Of a stretch of 64,000 bases of DNA, positions 1 through 7,881 are shown one piece after another (position 1 is the stretch's first letter; each line of letters opens with the position of its first letter). Under the pieces are notes generated by a model that worked only from the letters and a program-made list of their open reading frames with translations, was not told the origin of the DNA and made no database searches. The position numbers and the translations under genes are program-made. The DNA lies in the NCBI GenBank assembly GCA_020637805.1, contig JACKJU010000012.1, forward strand, positions 30,173 to 94,172, written 5' to 3'. This stretch comes from Nitratireductor sp. (GTDB lineage: Bacteria; Pseudomonadota; Alphaproteobacteria; Rhizobiales; Rhizobiaceae).

Positions 1-1
1 G

Positions 2-271
2 GCAGATGACGGTCTTTCGGGCATCCGCGAAATCTGGCAGGGCGCGCGCAACCAGATGGCACAGGCAGGCAACCCGGCGGAAGCCGCGGACGATTTCATG
101 GTATTGACCGCGCATGCCTGCCTCCACGCCATGTGGTCGCTCATCGAGGCAAAGGCGGATCACCATCCCGACCCGGAAAGAATGCGCCGGCTTGCGCGGA
201 AGGCGAAGGCGTTCGCGGTCCGGAAGTGCCGCTTCGCCGCATCGGCGCTCGAAATGTCAGACGGGGAATAG
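2..271 (+). CDS. C-terminal fragment of an unrecognised protein
   Basis: The frame is open from base 2 to a TAG at 269-271, so this is the last 89 or so residues of a gene that starts before the window. An internal ATG lies at 56, but nothing like a ribosome binding site precedes it. The visible part is mainly helical and charged, with an Arg/Lys-rich stretch near the end (RMRRLARKAKAFAVRKC). I do not recognise the family. A ligand-binding tail of a small regulator is possible but not shown. About 165 bp of apparently non-coding sequence separate it from the next gene. Confidence 0.45.
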   Translation, partial: ADDGLSGIREIWQGARNQMAQAGNPAEAADDFMVLTAHACLHAMWSLIEAKADHHPDPERMRRLARKAKAFAVRKCRFAASALEMSDGE

Positions 272-437
272 CGAAAACTCGATTTTGACCGAACCGGCGA
301 ATCCAAATGAATGGATGACGTCGGCTGCTCGCCGGGAGAAGTCGCTCCACCTCAATGTTCAGCCTGCTGGATTGAAATCGAAAGCCTGGAGCGGTATCTC
401 CGGGTTGTAGCCCTGAAGGGCGAATCTGGGGACTGCC

Positions 438-1217
438 TTGCTTTCGCAACTCTTCTCAATCGACTGGTCTGCCGTGAACATGACCGGTGTGGCTCTTGCC
501 GCGCTAGGGCTTGTGCTCGGTGGCATCCTCAAGGGTGCAACGGGTGCAGGCGCGCCAATCATCGCGGTCCCGGTCATGGCGATCTGGTTCGGTGTGCCGA
601 CTGCCGTGGCCATTTTCGCCGTCCCCAATCTTCTCGCCAATGTCTGGCAGGCCTGGCATTTCAGGGCAGAGCGGTTGCCGCCACGTTTTACATGGGGATT
701 TGCAGGCATGGGCGCTGCCGGAACGGCGCTTGGAACCTACCTACTCGCCAACCTGCCTGCGGCAGCGCTGACGCTGACCGTTGCGCTTGCGGTATTTGTC
801 TATCTCTTCTTCAGACTGTCAAAGCCAGCCTGGGTGCTGCAATACGCGATAGCGGAGAAGCTGGCCCCGTTGATCGGCGGCATCGGCGGAACGCTCTACG
901 GAGCCTCGGGCCTTTCGGCACCGGTGACGCTGTCATTCCTCAATGCGATGCGCCTTGAACGTCCGCAATTCATTGCCGTAGCCACGCTCTTCTTCACGAT
1001 GATGGGCGTCGTCCAGCTTCCAATGCTGTTTTCGCTCGGCATCATGACACCGCTGCGCTTTGTGCTGGGTCTGGGGGCACTGGGCCTGATCACCGGTGCC
1101 ATGCCGGTAGGAAACTGGCTCGCGAAACGGATCTCGCGCCAGACCTTCGACCGGCTGATCATGCTGCTGCTGTTCCTGATCGCCTCGCGGCTGGTAATCG
1201 GTGCAATCTGGCACTGA
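438..1217 (+). CDS. TSUP-family permease (sulfite exporter TauE/SafE type)
   Basis: An integral inner-membrane protein of 259 residues, the normal size for the TauE/SafE (TSUP) family, which moves sulfur oxyanions or small organic anions. The family glycine-rich signature LKGATGAGAPIIAVP follows the first membrane segment, and a second repeat (GGIGGTLYGASGLSAPV) lies in the middle, as expected for two homologous halves. About seven or eight hydrophobic segments are visible. I chose the TTG at 438 because GGGGA lies just upstream. An ATG at 480 and a GTG at 474 are in frame but have no clear binding site. The substrate cannot be read from sequence. The gene stands alone and converges on the glycosyltransferase gene. 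Confidence 0.85.
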   Translation: MLSQLFSIDWSAVNMTGVALAALGLVLGGILKGATGAGAPIIAVPVMAIWFGVPTAVAIFAVPNLLANVWQAWHFRAERLPPRFTWGFAGMGAAGTALGTYLLANLPAAALTLTVALAVFVYLFFRLSKPAWVLQYAIAEKLAPLIGGIGGTLYGASGLSAPVTLSFLNAMRLERPQFIAVATLFFTMMGVVQLPMLFSLGIMTPLRFVLGLGALGLITGAMPVGNWLAKRISRQTFDRLIMLLLFLIASRLVIGAIWH

Positions 1218-1235
1218 CGCCGCGCTGCGCTGACC

Positions 1236-2189
1236 TCAGATCCGGTAGAGCTTCAGCTTGAGCCGGTCTTTCAGGCTCATGTGCGGCCGTGCAGCAGCCA
1301 GTAACTGGCGCCTCGTTTCACCGGAAATCACCGGCACGCGCCTGACAAACCGCAGCACATGGCGCATCAGCTTCTTCTTTTCCCCTTTGGGAAGGCCTGA
1401 AGCCAGAAGTGCCAGCAGATCATTGGCAACACTTTCCGGATTGCCGGTGTCGATCGGGGCATCGGAAGGCGTGCGCCCCAGCTTGCGCAGGAAGTGGTCG
1501 GCAGCCGCCGCGACGCTGTAGATCGTCTGCCGATGGGCGTTCTTGGTGTCCGACGTGCGCCCGCCATGCACGCGATAGCGAAGCAGTGTCTCTTTCAGAT
1601 TGTCCAGGTCGCCGGTTTCGGCCAGCCTGAGCCACAGGTCGTAGTCCTGCGACGTGACGAACTTTTCACGGTAGCCGCCGATATCCCGCAAGGCTTCGGC
1701 CTGGATCATTGCCGAGGGATGGTTCATGACGTTGCGCGTTTCAAGAGCCGATTGGATTGCCTCGGCGCCGCAGATGACGCCGCGCGTGCGCCGGTTAGCG
1801 CTGCCATCGGTGAAGGTTGCGACAGCGGTTCCAAGCCCCACCAGACGCGGATTTGCGTCAAATGCGGCCACCTGCTTTTCGAAGCGTCCGGGCAGGGCAA
1901 TGTCGTCTGCATCCATGCGTGCTATCAGGGGAGCCCGCGCATGTGAAATCGCCGTGTTGAGGGATTTGGTCAGGCCGCGATTTTCCTGGCTTAAAACGCG
2001 AATACGGCCATCGCGCGCGGCATGTTCGGCAAGTATCTGCGCGCTGCCATCCATCGATCCGTCATCGACGATGATGAATTCGAAATCGCCGAACGTCTGG
2101 CCTAGGATGCTTTCGACCGCCTCGCTCAGGTACTTCTCGCCATTGTAGACCGACATGACGACGCTGACGGATACCGGGGGGATGCTCAT
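1236..2189 (-). CDS. Family 2 glycosyltransferase
   Basis: A 317-residue inverting GT-A glycosyltransferase. The N-terminal Rossmann-like part carries the nucleotide-binding VDDGS (residues 41-45), and the metal-binding DADD lies at 93-96. Later come the usual acceptor-side motifs (SQDYDLWLRLAETGD). It has no membrane segments, so it probably acts on the cytoplasmic face and adds a sugar to a surface polysaccharide or lipid. The gene lies 27 bp downstream of a second glycosyltransferase-like gene on the same strand, so the two probably form an operon. Donor and acceptor are unknown. Confidence 0.88.
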   Translation of the reverse strand: MSIPPVSVSVVMSVYNGEKYLSEAVESILGQTFGDFEFIIVDDGSMDGSAQILAEHAARDGRIRVLSQENRGLTKSLNTAISHARAPLIARMDADDIALPGRFEKQVAAFDANPRLVGLGTAVATFTDGSANRRTRGVICGAEAIQSALETRNVMNHPSAMIQAEALRDIGGYREKFVTSQDYDLWLRLAETGDLDNLKETLLRYRVHGGRTSDTKNAHRQTIYSVAAAADHFLRKLGRTPSDAPIDTGNPESVANDLLALLASGLPKGEKKKLMRHVLRFVRRVPVISGETRRQLLAAARPHMSLKDRLKLKLYRI

Positions 2190-2216
2190 CTTCGGAGTAC
2201 CGTGCGCTTGCTACGT

Positions 2217-3002
2217 CTATTTGTGCCAGTGTTCGGCGATGAAGGGCGCGCGTTTGAGATGCCCGCAATGGCTGTCCTTCACGTCGCGCGGATTGATCTT
2301 GCCCGAGAAGGAAACGACGGCTTCGCCGATGCCCGGAAGGCGGGCCGTGCCGAAACGTGCGGTCGAGAATCCCATTGCGCCGAGCTTCGAGCCCAGGAAG
2401 CTGGTCCAGGCGCGCGCGTGGCAATCCTTGCGGTAGACAAGTACCTTGTTGGCAGGGAAGAACTGCATCTTTTCCCCCGGCAATTGCCGCTCGAGCCAAG
2501 ACTGTTCGCGGAACCTTTCCTGCTTTGGCCCGAAATAGGGGCCGGTCTTGTTCTCGAAATCGTGGATCAAGTTTTCCCAGATGAAGGAATGGCTGCCGAC
2601 CTTCACCCGGTAGACAGCCCCATGTCCGCGCGAAATCGGGTTCGATACGCGGTGCGGCGCGATGACGAAATCGAGTTCCGGCTGTCCGGCAATGAAATCG
2701 AGGCTGTCGACGATAACGATGTCGACGTCGAGGCTGACCACGTATTCATCCGGTCCGAGGCCGAGAAAATCCTTCGAGAAGGTCCACAGCTTCGGGCCAT
2801 TGCCCGGAAGGCCGAACTTCGGCAGGTCGACCACCTCGATGTCATCGCCCAGGCCCGTCGCATCATCGGTGATGCAGAAGAAACGGTGCGGAACCGAGAG
2901 GTGACGCTTCACCATGGCGCGCAGGATGTTGACCTCTTCGCCCGTATAGGCCGTGCCCCACTTGTAGCAGATGATGTTGATGTGATCGAGCTGTCCGGTC
3001 AT
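2217..3002 (-). CDS. Glycosyltransferase-like protein with DxD motif
   Basis: A 261-residue protein whose middle part reads KLWTFSK followed by VVSLDVDIVIVDSLDF. This is the layout of GT-A enzymes of the GT8/glycogenin kind, with a DVD metal site at residues 92-94. The C-terminal end (KRAPFIAEHWHK) is short and basic. No signal peptide or membrane segment is seen. It is the upstream member of a two-gene minus-strand unit with the family 2 glycosyltransferase, so both probably decorate the same polysaccharide. Family assignment rests on fold-level motifs only, and the sugar is unknown. A palindromic repeat lies just upstream of its start. Confidence 0.6.
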   Translation of the reverse strand: MTGQLDHINIICYKWGTAYTGEEVNILRAMVKRHLSVPHRFFCITDDATGLGDDIEVVDLPKFGLPGNGPKLWTFSKDFLGLGPDEYVVSLDVDIVIVDSLDFIAGQPELDFVIAPHRVSNPISRGHGAVYRVKVGSHSFIWENLIHDFENKTGPYFGPKQERFREQSWLERQLPGEKMQFFPANKVLVYRKDCHARAWTSFLGSKLGAMGFSTARFGTARLPGIGEAVVSFSGKINPRDVKDSHCGHLKRAPFIAEHWHK

Positions 3003-3040
3003 GGGAACTTTCGGGAAATTCTTGCCTGTCCGGCACCGTA

Positions 3041-3082
3041 TAGAGCAATTCAGGTTTTGACGGAATCAGAAAACCTGAATGC
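3041..3082. repeat. Palindromic intergenic repeat R1, copy a
   Basis: A 42-bp element containing a perfect 11-bp inverted repeat, ATTCAGGTTTT (3048-3058) and AAAACCTGAAT (3070-3080), flanked by TAGAGCA on one side. Its reverse complement matches copy c (13242-13282) at nearly every position. It lies in the gap between the malate synthase stop and the glycosyltransferase start. Confidence 0.75.
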
Positions 3083-3151
3083 CAATGCGTACCGGAAAAG
3101 GGAAACGGCGCGGGATGACCGCGCCGCTTCAAACGCTTCGGGGCAGATGGC

Positions 3152-5347
3152 CTACTTCTTCGACGCCTTCAGTTCGAGGCGGCGGCGGTGCAGGATCGGC
3201 TCGGTATAGCCGGATGGCTGCGAAACGCCCTCCAGCACCAGTTCGCAGGCGGCCTGGAACGCGATGGAATCGTCGTAGTTCGGCGCCATCGGCATGTAGT
3301 TGGGATCGCCCGCATTCTGCTTGTCGACGACCTTCGCCATGCGCTTCATGGCGCTCATGACCTCCGATTTCTTGCAGACGCCGTGCAGCAGCCAGTTGGC
3401 CATGTGCTGCGAGGAGATGCGCAGCGTGGCGCGGTCTTCCATCAGGCCCACATCGTTGATGTCGGGCACTTTCGAACAGCCGACGCCCTGGTCGACCCAG
3501 CGAACGACATAGCCGAGTATGCCCTGTGCGTTGTTGTCCAGTTCGCGCTTGATGTCTTCCTTGGGCCAGTTCGGGCGCGTCGCGACGGGAACCGACAGTA
3601 TGTCGTCAAGCTTCGCCTTCTTGCGGCGCTTCAGTTTCTTCTGGATATCGAAGACATTGACCTGGTGATAGTGGGTGGCATGCAGCGTTGCGGCTGTCGG
3701 CGACGGCACCCAGGCGGTGGTGGCACCGGCTTTCGGGTGGCCGATCTTCTGCTTCAGCATTTCTGCCATCAGGTCCGGCATGGCCCACATGCCCTTGCCG
3801 ATCTGCGCCTTGCCGTCGAGACCGCAGGCAAGACCGGTGTCCACGTTCCAGTTCTCATAGGCCTGGATCCACGCGGCACCCTTCATGTCGCCCTTGCGGA
3901 TCATCGGGCCTGCCTGCATCGAGGTATGGATCTCGTCGCCGGTACGGTCGAGGAAGCCGGTATTGATGAACACGACGCGCGAGGCGGCGGCACGGATGCA
4001 TTCCTTGAGGTTGACCGTGGTGCGGCGTTCCTCGTCCATGATGCCCATCTTCAGCGTGTTCTTCTTCATGCCGAGCATCTTCTCGACCCGTCCGAAGAGT
4101 TCGTTTGCAAAGGCAACCTCGTCGGGGCCATGCATCTTCGGCTTGACGATGTAGACCGAACCCTTGCGCGAGTTGAGATTGCGGCCATTGGGGCCGATGT
4201 CATGCAGCGCGATCAGCGAGGTAATGACACCATCCATGATGCCTTCGGGCACCTCGCGGCCTTCGCCGTCGAGGATGGCCGGATTGGTCATCAGATGGCC
4301 GACATTGCGCACCAGCATGACGGCACGTCCGGGAACCGATTTCTTCTTGCCGCTGCCGGAAACGTATTCGCGATCCGGGTTGAGCTTGCGGGTAACCGTC
4401 TTGCCACCCTTCTCGAAGGTGTCGGCAAGGCTGCCATTCATCAGGCCGAGCCAGTTGCGGTAGACGACAACCTTGTCCTCGGCGTCGACGGCGGCGACCG
4501 AATCCTCGCAGTCCATGATCACGGTCATGGCCGACTCGAGCATGATGTCGGAGACGCCTGCCTTGTCGTCCTTGCCGATCGGATGCTCGGGGTCGATCAT
4601 GATCTCTATGTGCAGGTCGTTGTTGACCAGCATGATCGAGGTCGGTTCCTCGGCCTTGCCGTTGTAACCGGCAAACTGCTTGGCGTCCTTCAATCCCGTG
4701 GTGGCGCCCTTCGGCAGTTCGCAGACGAGCTTGCCGCCCTTCACGAAATAGCGTTTCACCTGGGAGTGCTTGGCATCCTTGAGCGGCACGGCCTGGTCGA
4801 GGAACTTGCGCCCCCAGGCAATGACCTTCTTGCCGCGCTTCGGATTGTAGCCCTTTCCGGCTTCCGCGCCGTCCTTGGCCGGAATTGCATCGGTTCCGTA
4901 GAGCGCATCGTAGAGCGAACCCCAGCGGGCATTGGCGGCATTCAGCGCGTAACGGGCATTCATGACCGGAACCACGAGCTGCGGACCCGCAATGGTCGAA
5001 AGTTCGGGATCGACCTTGGTTGTCGAGATCGTGAACGCCTTGCCCTCGGGCACCAGGTAGCCGATGTCCTTGAGGAATTTCTTGTAGGCTTTCATGTCCG
5101 AAACCGGACCTGGATTGGCCTTGCACCAGGCATCAACCTGTTCCTGCAGCGTGTCGCGCACGGCAAGCAGTTCACGGTTCCTCGGGGCAAGATCGTGAAC
5201 GATCTCTCCAAATCCGTTCCAGAAGCCGACCTTGTCGACGCCGGTGCCAGGCAGAGCCTCGCTGTTGATGAAATCGTACAGTTCCTTGTCGACCTGAAGA
5301 CCGCCAGCCCTGACGCGCTGACGCTCGGCAACCGTGCCGCTGCTCAT
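3152..5347 (-). CDS. glcB: Malate synthase G
   Basis: The enzyme condenses glyoxylate with acetyl-CoA to malate, the second step of the glyoxylate shunt and of glycolate use, in the cytosol. Its 731 residues match the monomeric G isoform (about 720), not the shorter A isoform. Family motifs are present: MDCEDSVAAVDAEDK, KMHGPDEVAFANELFGRVE, the glyoxylate-site stretch RVVFINTGFLDRTGDEIHTS and the C-terminal CSKVPDIND. The ATG at 5347 follows GGAGG at good spacing. No isocitrate lyase or glycolate oxidase gene is next to it. A 725-codon open frame on the opposite strand is a codon-bias shadow. Confidence 0.97.
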   Translation of the reverse strand: MSSGTVAERQRVRAGGLQVDKELYDFINSEALPGTGVDKVGFWNGFGEIVHDLAPRNRELLAVRDTLQEQVDAWCKANPGPVSDMKAYKKFLKDIGYLVPEGKAFTISTTKVDPELSTIAGPQLVVPVMNARYALNAANARWGSLYDALYGTDAIPAKDGAEAGKGYNPKRGKKVIAWGRKFLDQAVPLKDAKHSQVKRYFVKGGKLVCELPKGATTGLKDAKQFAGYNGKAEEPTSIMLVNNDLHIEIMIDPEHPIGKDDKAGVSDIMLESAMTVIMDCEDSVAAVDAEDKVVVYRNWLGLMNGSLADTFEKGGKTVTRKLNPDREYVSGSGKKKSVPGRAVMLVRNVGHLMTNPAILDGEGREVPEGIMDGVITSLIALHDIGPNGRNLNSRKGSVYIVKPKMHGPDEVAFANELFGRVEKMLGMKKNTLKMGIMDEERRTTVNLKECIRAAASRVVFINTGFLDRTGDEIHTSMQAGPMIRKGDMKGAAWIQAYENWNVDTGLACGLDGKAQIGKGMWAMPDLMAEMLKQKIGHPKAGATTAWVPSPTAATLHATHYHQVNVFDIQKKLKRRKKAKLDDILSVPVATRPNWPKEDIKRELDNNAQGILGYVVRWVDQGVGCSKVPDINDVGLMEDRATLRISSQHMANWLLHGVCKKSEVMSAMKRMAKVVDKQNAGDPNYMPMAPNYDDSIAFQAACELVLEGVSQPSGYTEPILHRRRLELKASKK

Positions 5348-5500
5348 GAAAAAAGCCTCCGTTGAGTACAGATTACCCCCCGCAACATCCTGGAAGTTGC
5401 CCTGGAAGTTGCCTTGGTGAACAGTTTTCTAGTCCGAAGGCTGCAATTTGTCACCCCTTGTGAGGAACAAGGAAGGGCGACTTTAGGCACAGGCAGACAT

Positions 5501-5529
5501 CTTGAAGAGGCAAGCGGTATCTACCATAT
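5501..5529 (+). promoter_or_regulatory. Candidate RpoH (sigma-32) promoter for the hsp20 gene
   Basis: CTTGAAG (5501-5507) is followed after 16 bp by CCATAT (5524-5529). This resembles the heat-shock sigma consensus CTTGAAA and CCCCATNT. It sits about 95 bp before the hsp20 start, in the 277-bp gap between divergent glcB and hsp20. The match is by eye. Confidence 0.4.
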
Positions 5530-5624
5530 CTTGATTGTACGGCGCTTCGGGCCGGCCACACGGAATTGCCGCTGACTGCGTACCGGGTTGAACGGATGCA
5601 GGCGGGGTTCGGAAAGGAAACGAC

Positions 5625-6044
5625 ATGAATCGCATTTCTGCCTTCGCGAGTCCCCTTCTTCTCGGCTTCGAGGAGATGGAGAGGATGATCGACAAGATCT
5701 CCCGGTCAGGCGACGGATACCCTCCCTACAACGTAGAGCGCATCATCGAAGAGGGCACCGTAAGCCTTCGCATCACGCTGGCCGTGGCAGGGTTCACCGA
5801 TGAAGACCTTGAGGTTCTCGTCGAGAACAACCAGCTCATCATCCGTGGCCGCCAGGAGCAGGACACCGGACGGGATTTCCTGCATCGCGGTATCGCGGCG
5901 CGCCAGTTCCAGAAATCCTTCGTGCTTGCCGACGGGATAGAGGTAGGCGAGGCGGTCCTGAAAAACGGCCTTCTCGCAATCGACCTGACCCGGCCCGAGC
6001 CCAAGGTAGCCGCCCGCAAGATCAGGATCAGCCAGATCGACTGA
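5625..6044 (+). CDS. Small heat-shock protein, Hsp20/alpha-crystallin family
   Basis: An ATP-independent holdase that binds unfolding proteins in the cytosol. The 139 residues hold a typical alpha-crystallin domain (about 35-125), including NNQLIIRGRQ and the A-x-L-x-NGLL-type element seen here as GEAVLKNGLLAIDL. The C-terminal IRI in RKIRISQID is the I-x-I anchor used for oligomer assembly. GGAAACGAC precedes the ATG. It is followed 35 bp later by a DUF1150 gene, a pairing common in rhizobia. A sigma-32-like promoter lies upstream, which fits heat induction. Confidence 0.93.
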   Translation: MNRISAFASPLLLGFEEMERMIDKISRSGDGYPPYNVERIIEEGTVSLRITLAVAGFTDEDLEVLVENNQLIIRGRQEQDTGRDFLHRGIAARQFQKSFVLADGIEVGEAVLKNGLLAIDLTRPEPKVAARKIRISQID

Positions 6045-6079
6045 ACGGTCGCGCGCGGTACAGCGTAAGGAGAAGAGAC

Positions 6080-6337
6080 ATGCAACACGATCTCGAAATG
6101 CACAAAATGGCCAATGAAGAGCTGTTATCGCTCGGCCAGGGCCATATCGCCTATCTGAAGAAGGTTACAGGCGCGGAAGCCATCGAAATGGGTGCTTTTG
6201 CCGAGCAGATGGACCCGAATGCCGTCTATTGGGGCCTCTATTCCGCCAATGGCGAAACGCTCGCCGTTTGCGACAGCCCCGCTTCGGCATGGGCATTTGC
6301 AAACGATGCCGACCTTGTGCCCGTTCATACCCACTGA
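6080..6337 (+). CDS. DUF1150 family protein
   Basis: An 85-residue acidic protein matching the DUF1150 family of alphaproteobacteria, whose members usually sit directly after an hsp20 gene, as here. The core reads MDPNAVYWGLYSANGE, followed by a stretch typical of the family. It has no signal peptide, membrane segment or catalytic motif. AAGGAG precedes the ATG. The pairing suggests co-induction with Hsp20 under heat stress, but its role is unknown. A strong palindromic terminator follows. Confidence 0.85.
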   Translation: MQHDLEMHKMANEELLSLGQGHIAYLKKVTGAEAIEMGAFAEQMDPNAVYWGLYSANGETLAVCDSPASAWAFANDADLVPVHTH

Positions 6338-6427
6338 GCGGGTGCTTCAGGCACGTAAACTTGGATGACCGTCTCCGGCCTCCCGGCTATCCTGGAGGAA
6401 AATCCGGCGCCAATCGTTCCCGGAAAA

Positions 6428-6460
6428 CAAAAGGCAGGCCTTAGGCCTGCCTTTGTATTT
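6428..6460. terminator. Bidirectional intrinsic terminator
   Basis: A perfect 11-bp stem, AAAGGCAGGCC (6430-6440) and GGCCTGCCTTT (6444-6454) around a TTA loop, has an A-rich tract on the left and a T-rich tract on the right. It lies between the converging DUF1150 and ptsN genes and can end transcription from both sides. Confidence 0.85.
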
Positions 6461-6480
6461 TCTGGAGACGGTACTGGAAG

Positions 6481-6942
6481 TTACGCCGCGTCTGCGGCCT
6501 TTTCCGAAAGCATCGACCAGACAGCGCTGGCATCAGAAGCGTTTCTCAGCCTTTGCACCATTTCCGGTGTGCGCAGGAGACGCGCCACCCGCGACAACGC
6601 CTTGAGGTGATCGGCGCCCGCTTCCTCGGAAGCCAGGAGCAGGAAGACGACATCCACCGGCTGGTCGTCCTGCGCCTCGAAATCGATTGGCTTGTCGAGG
6701 CGGGCAAAAATGCCGGTCACTTCCTCAAGACCCGGAAGCTTGCCGTGCGGAATGGCAATGCCGTTGCCGACACCGGTCGAACCCAGACGTTCGCGCTGCA
6801 GAAGCGTGTCGAATATCTGTCTCGACTCGATGCCGGTCTTTTTCGAAGCCGCATCGGCAAGCATGCTCAAGAGCTGCTTCTTGGAGCTCGCCTTCATTGG
6901 CACGAGCACGTCATCCTGAGAAATCAGGTCCGTGAGATCCAT
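6481..6942 (-). CDS. ptsN: PTS IIA-like nitrogen-regulatory protein PtsN (EIIA-Ntr)
   Basis: The terminal phosphoacceptor of the nitrogen PTS. It does not transport sugar but signals nitrogen and carbon state, and in rhizobia affects potassium uptake and metabolism. The 153 residues form one EIIA-mannitol/fructose-type domain. The phosphorylated histidine is His66 in the motif GIAIPHGK. The ATG at 6942 was chosen over a TTG one codon earlier. AGGGG lies about 10 bp upstream. It is the last gene of the rpoN-hpf-ptsN block, 54 bp after hpf, and ends at a shared terminator. Confidence 0.96.
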   Translation of the reverse strand: MDLTDLISQDDVLVPMKASSKKQLLSMLADAASKKTGIESRQIFDTLLQRERLGSTGVGNGIAIPHGKLPGLEEVTGIFARLDKPIDFEAQDDQPVDVVFLLLASEEAGADHLKALSRVARLLRTPEMVQRLRNASDASAVWSMLSEKAADAA

Positions 6943-6996
6943 CAAAAAAGCCCCTGTTGCCCTTGTTTGCTGATCCGGTTGTGCGGGATTGCGCTG

Positions 6997-7560
6997 TCAG
7001 GCGCTGCGTGACGGGTCGACCCAGCCGATATTGCCGTCGGCGCGGCGGTAGACCACGTTGGTTTCACCGTTCGAGGAGTTGCGGAACACGACGACCGGCT
7101 TGCCGGTAAGGTCGAGCTCTACAACCGCCTGGGCCACGGTCTGGGTGTTGATCACGGTAGTGGACTCGGCCACGATGGCCGGTGCGAAATCCTCGCTGAC
7201 TTCTTCCTCGGTTGGTGTCTCGAAAACCGAGTAGAAAGCGGGATTGGTCTTGGGTTCCACATTGCTGTGGTGGTCTTTCAGGCGGCGCTTGTAGCGGCGC
7301 AGACGTTTTTCAAGCTTGTCTGCGGCGTCGTCGAATGCCGAACCGGCTTCGGTGCCGCGTGCGGTCACGGTCAGTTCGGCGCCGCTGTCAAGGTGAATGC
7401 GGCAGTCGCATTCAAACCAGGGGCCCGATTTTTCCAGCGTCACCTGGCCCGAATATCCATGTCCGAAATACTTGGTTACGGCTTCCTCGATACGGCCTTC
7501 AATACGGTCCGTGAGGGCCTCTCCGACGTTCATCTGTTTACCTGAAATGTTTAGGCTCAT
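6997..7560 (-). CDS. hpf: Ribosome hibernation promoting factor, long form
   Basis: Binds the decoding centre of idle 30S subunits and, through its C-terminal domain, dimerises ribosomes to 100S particles in stationary phase or starvation. The 187 residues comprise an S30AE/RaiA domain (about 1-105, with the basic KLEKRLRRYKRRLKDH helix), an acidic linker and a C-terminal dimerisation domain (about 128-187, ending NVVYRRADGNIGWVDP). This is the long form usual in alphaproteobacteria. It lies between rpoN and ptsN, the conserved rhizobial order. A 321-bp gap upstream suggests its own promoter. Confidence 0.95.
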   Translation of the reverse strand: MSLNISGKQMNVGEALTDRIEGRIEEAVTKYFGHGYSGQVTLEKSGPWFECDCRIHLDSGAELTVTARGTEAGSAFDDAADKLEKRLRRYKRRLKDHHSNVEPKTNPAFYSVFETPTEEEVSEDFAPAIVAESTTVINTQTVAQAVVELDLTGKPVVVFRNSSNGETNVVYRRADGNIGWVDPSRSA

Positions 7561-7881
7561 CGTTTTTCCTTGCGGATTGTTTTTCGACTATTGCCGGCGT
7601 GGACGCGAATGGTCATGCACGCTCGGACACCTATTCTAGACCTTTTGAATGTGTCGGAGAAGGTTGACGACTCAAATTATCCGGTTGTGTTGGCGATTTC
7701 CGGCCCGGCTCCGCATTGTACCCTGCTTTGCGTCCGGCGGTCTGTCCACAGGCCCTCACCTCGGGCCGTCCATCCGGGCAGCCCGCCCGGACGATGCGGG
7801 CGCTGTGTATGCGCAGCCGGGTGCTATGTCAAGGACGCCGGACGCCTTGTAACATGTCGTGATCGGACGGAATCCGTAACT
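7561..7881. other. Intergenic region between rpoN and hpf
   Basis: These 321 bp hold no convincing gene; the short frames here are shadows. The region is probably the hpf promoter and leader plus the end of the rpoN transcript. I could not identify a clear -35/-10 pair or a terminator stem with a T tract. Confidence 0.5.

Noticed and set aside
3188..5365. 725-codon open frame antisense to malate synthase
   Set aside because: Same codon-bias effect; the sense strand encodes a complete GlcB.
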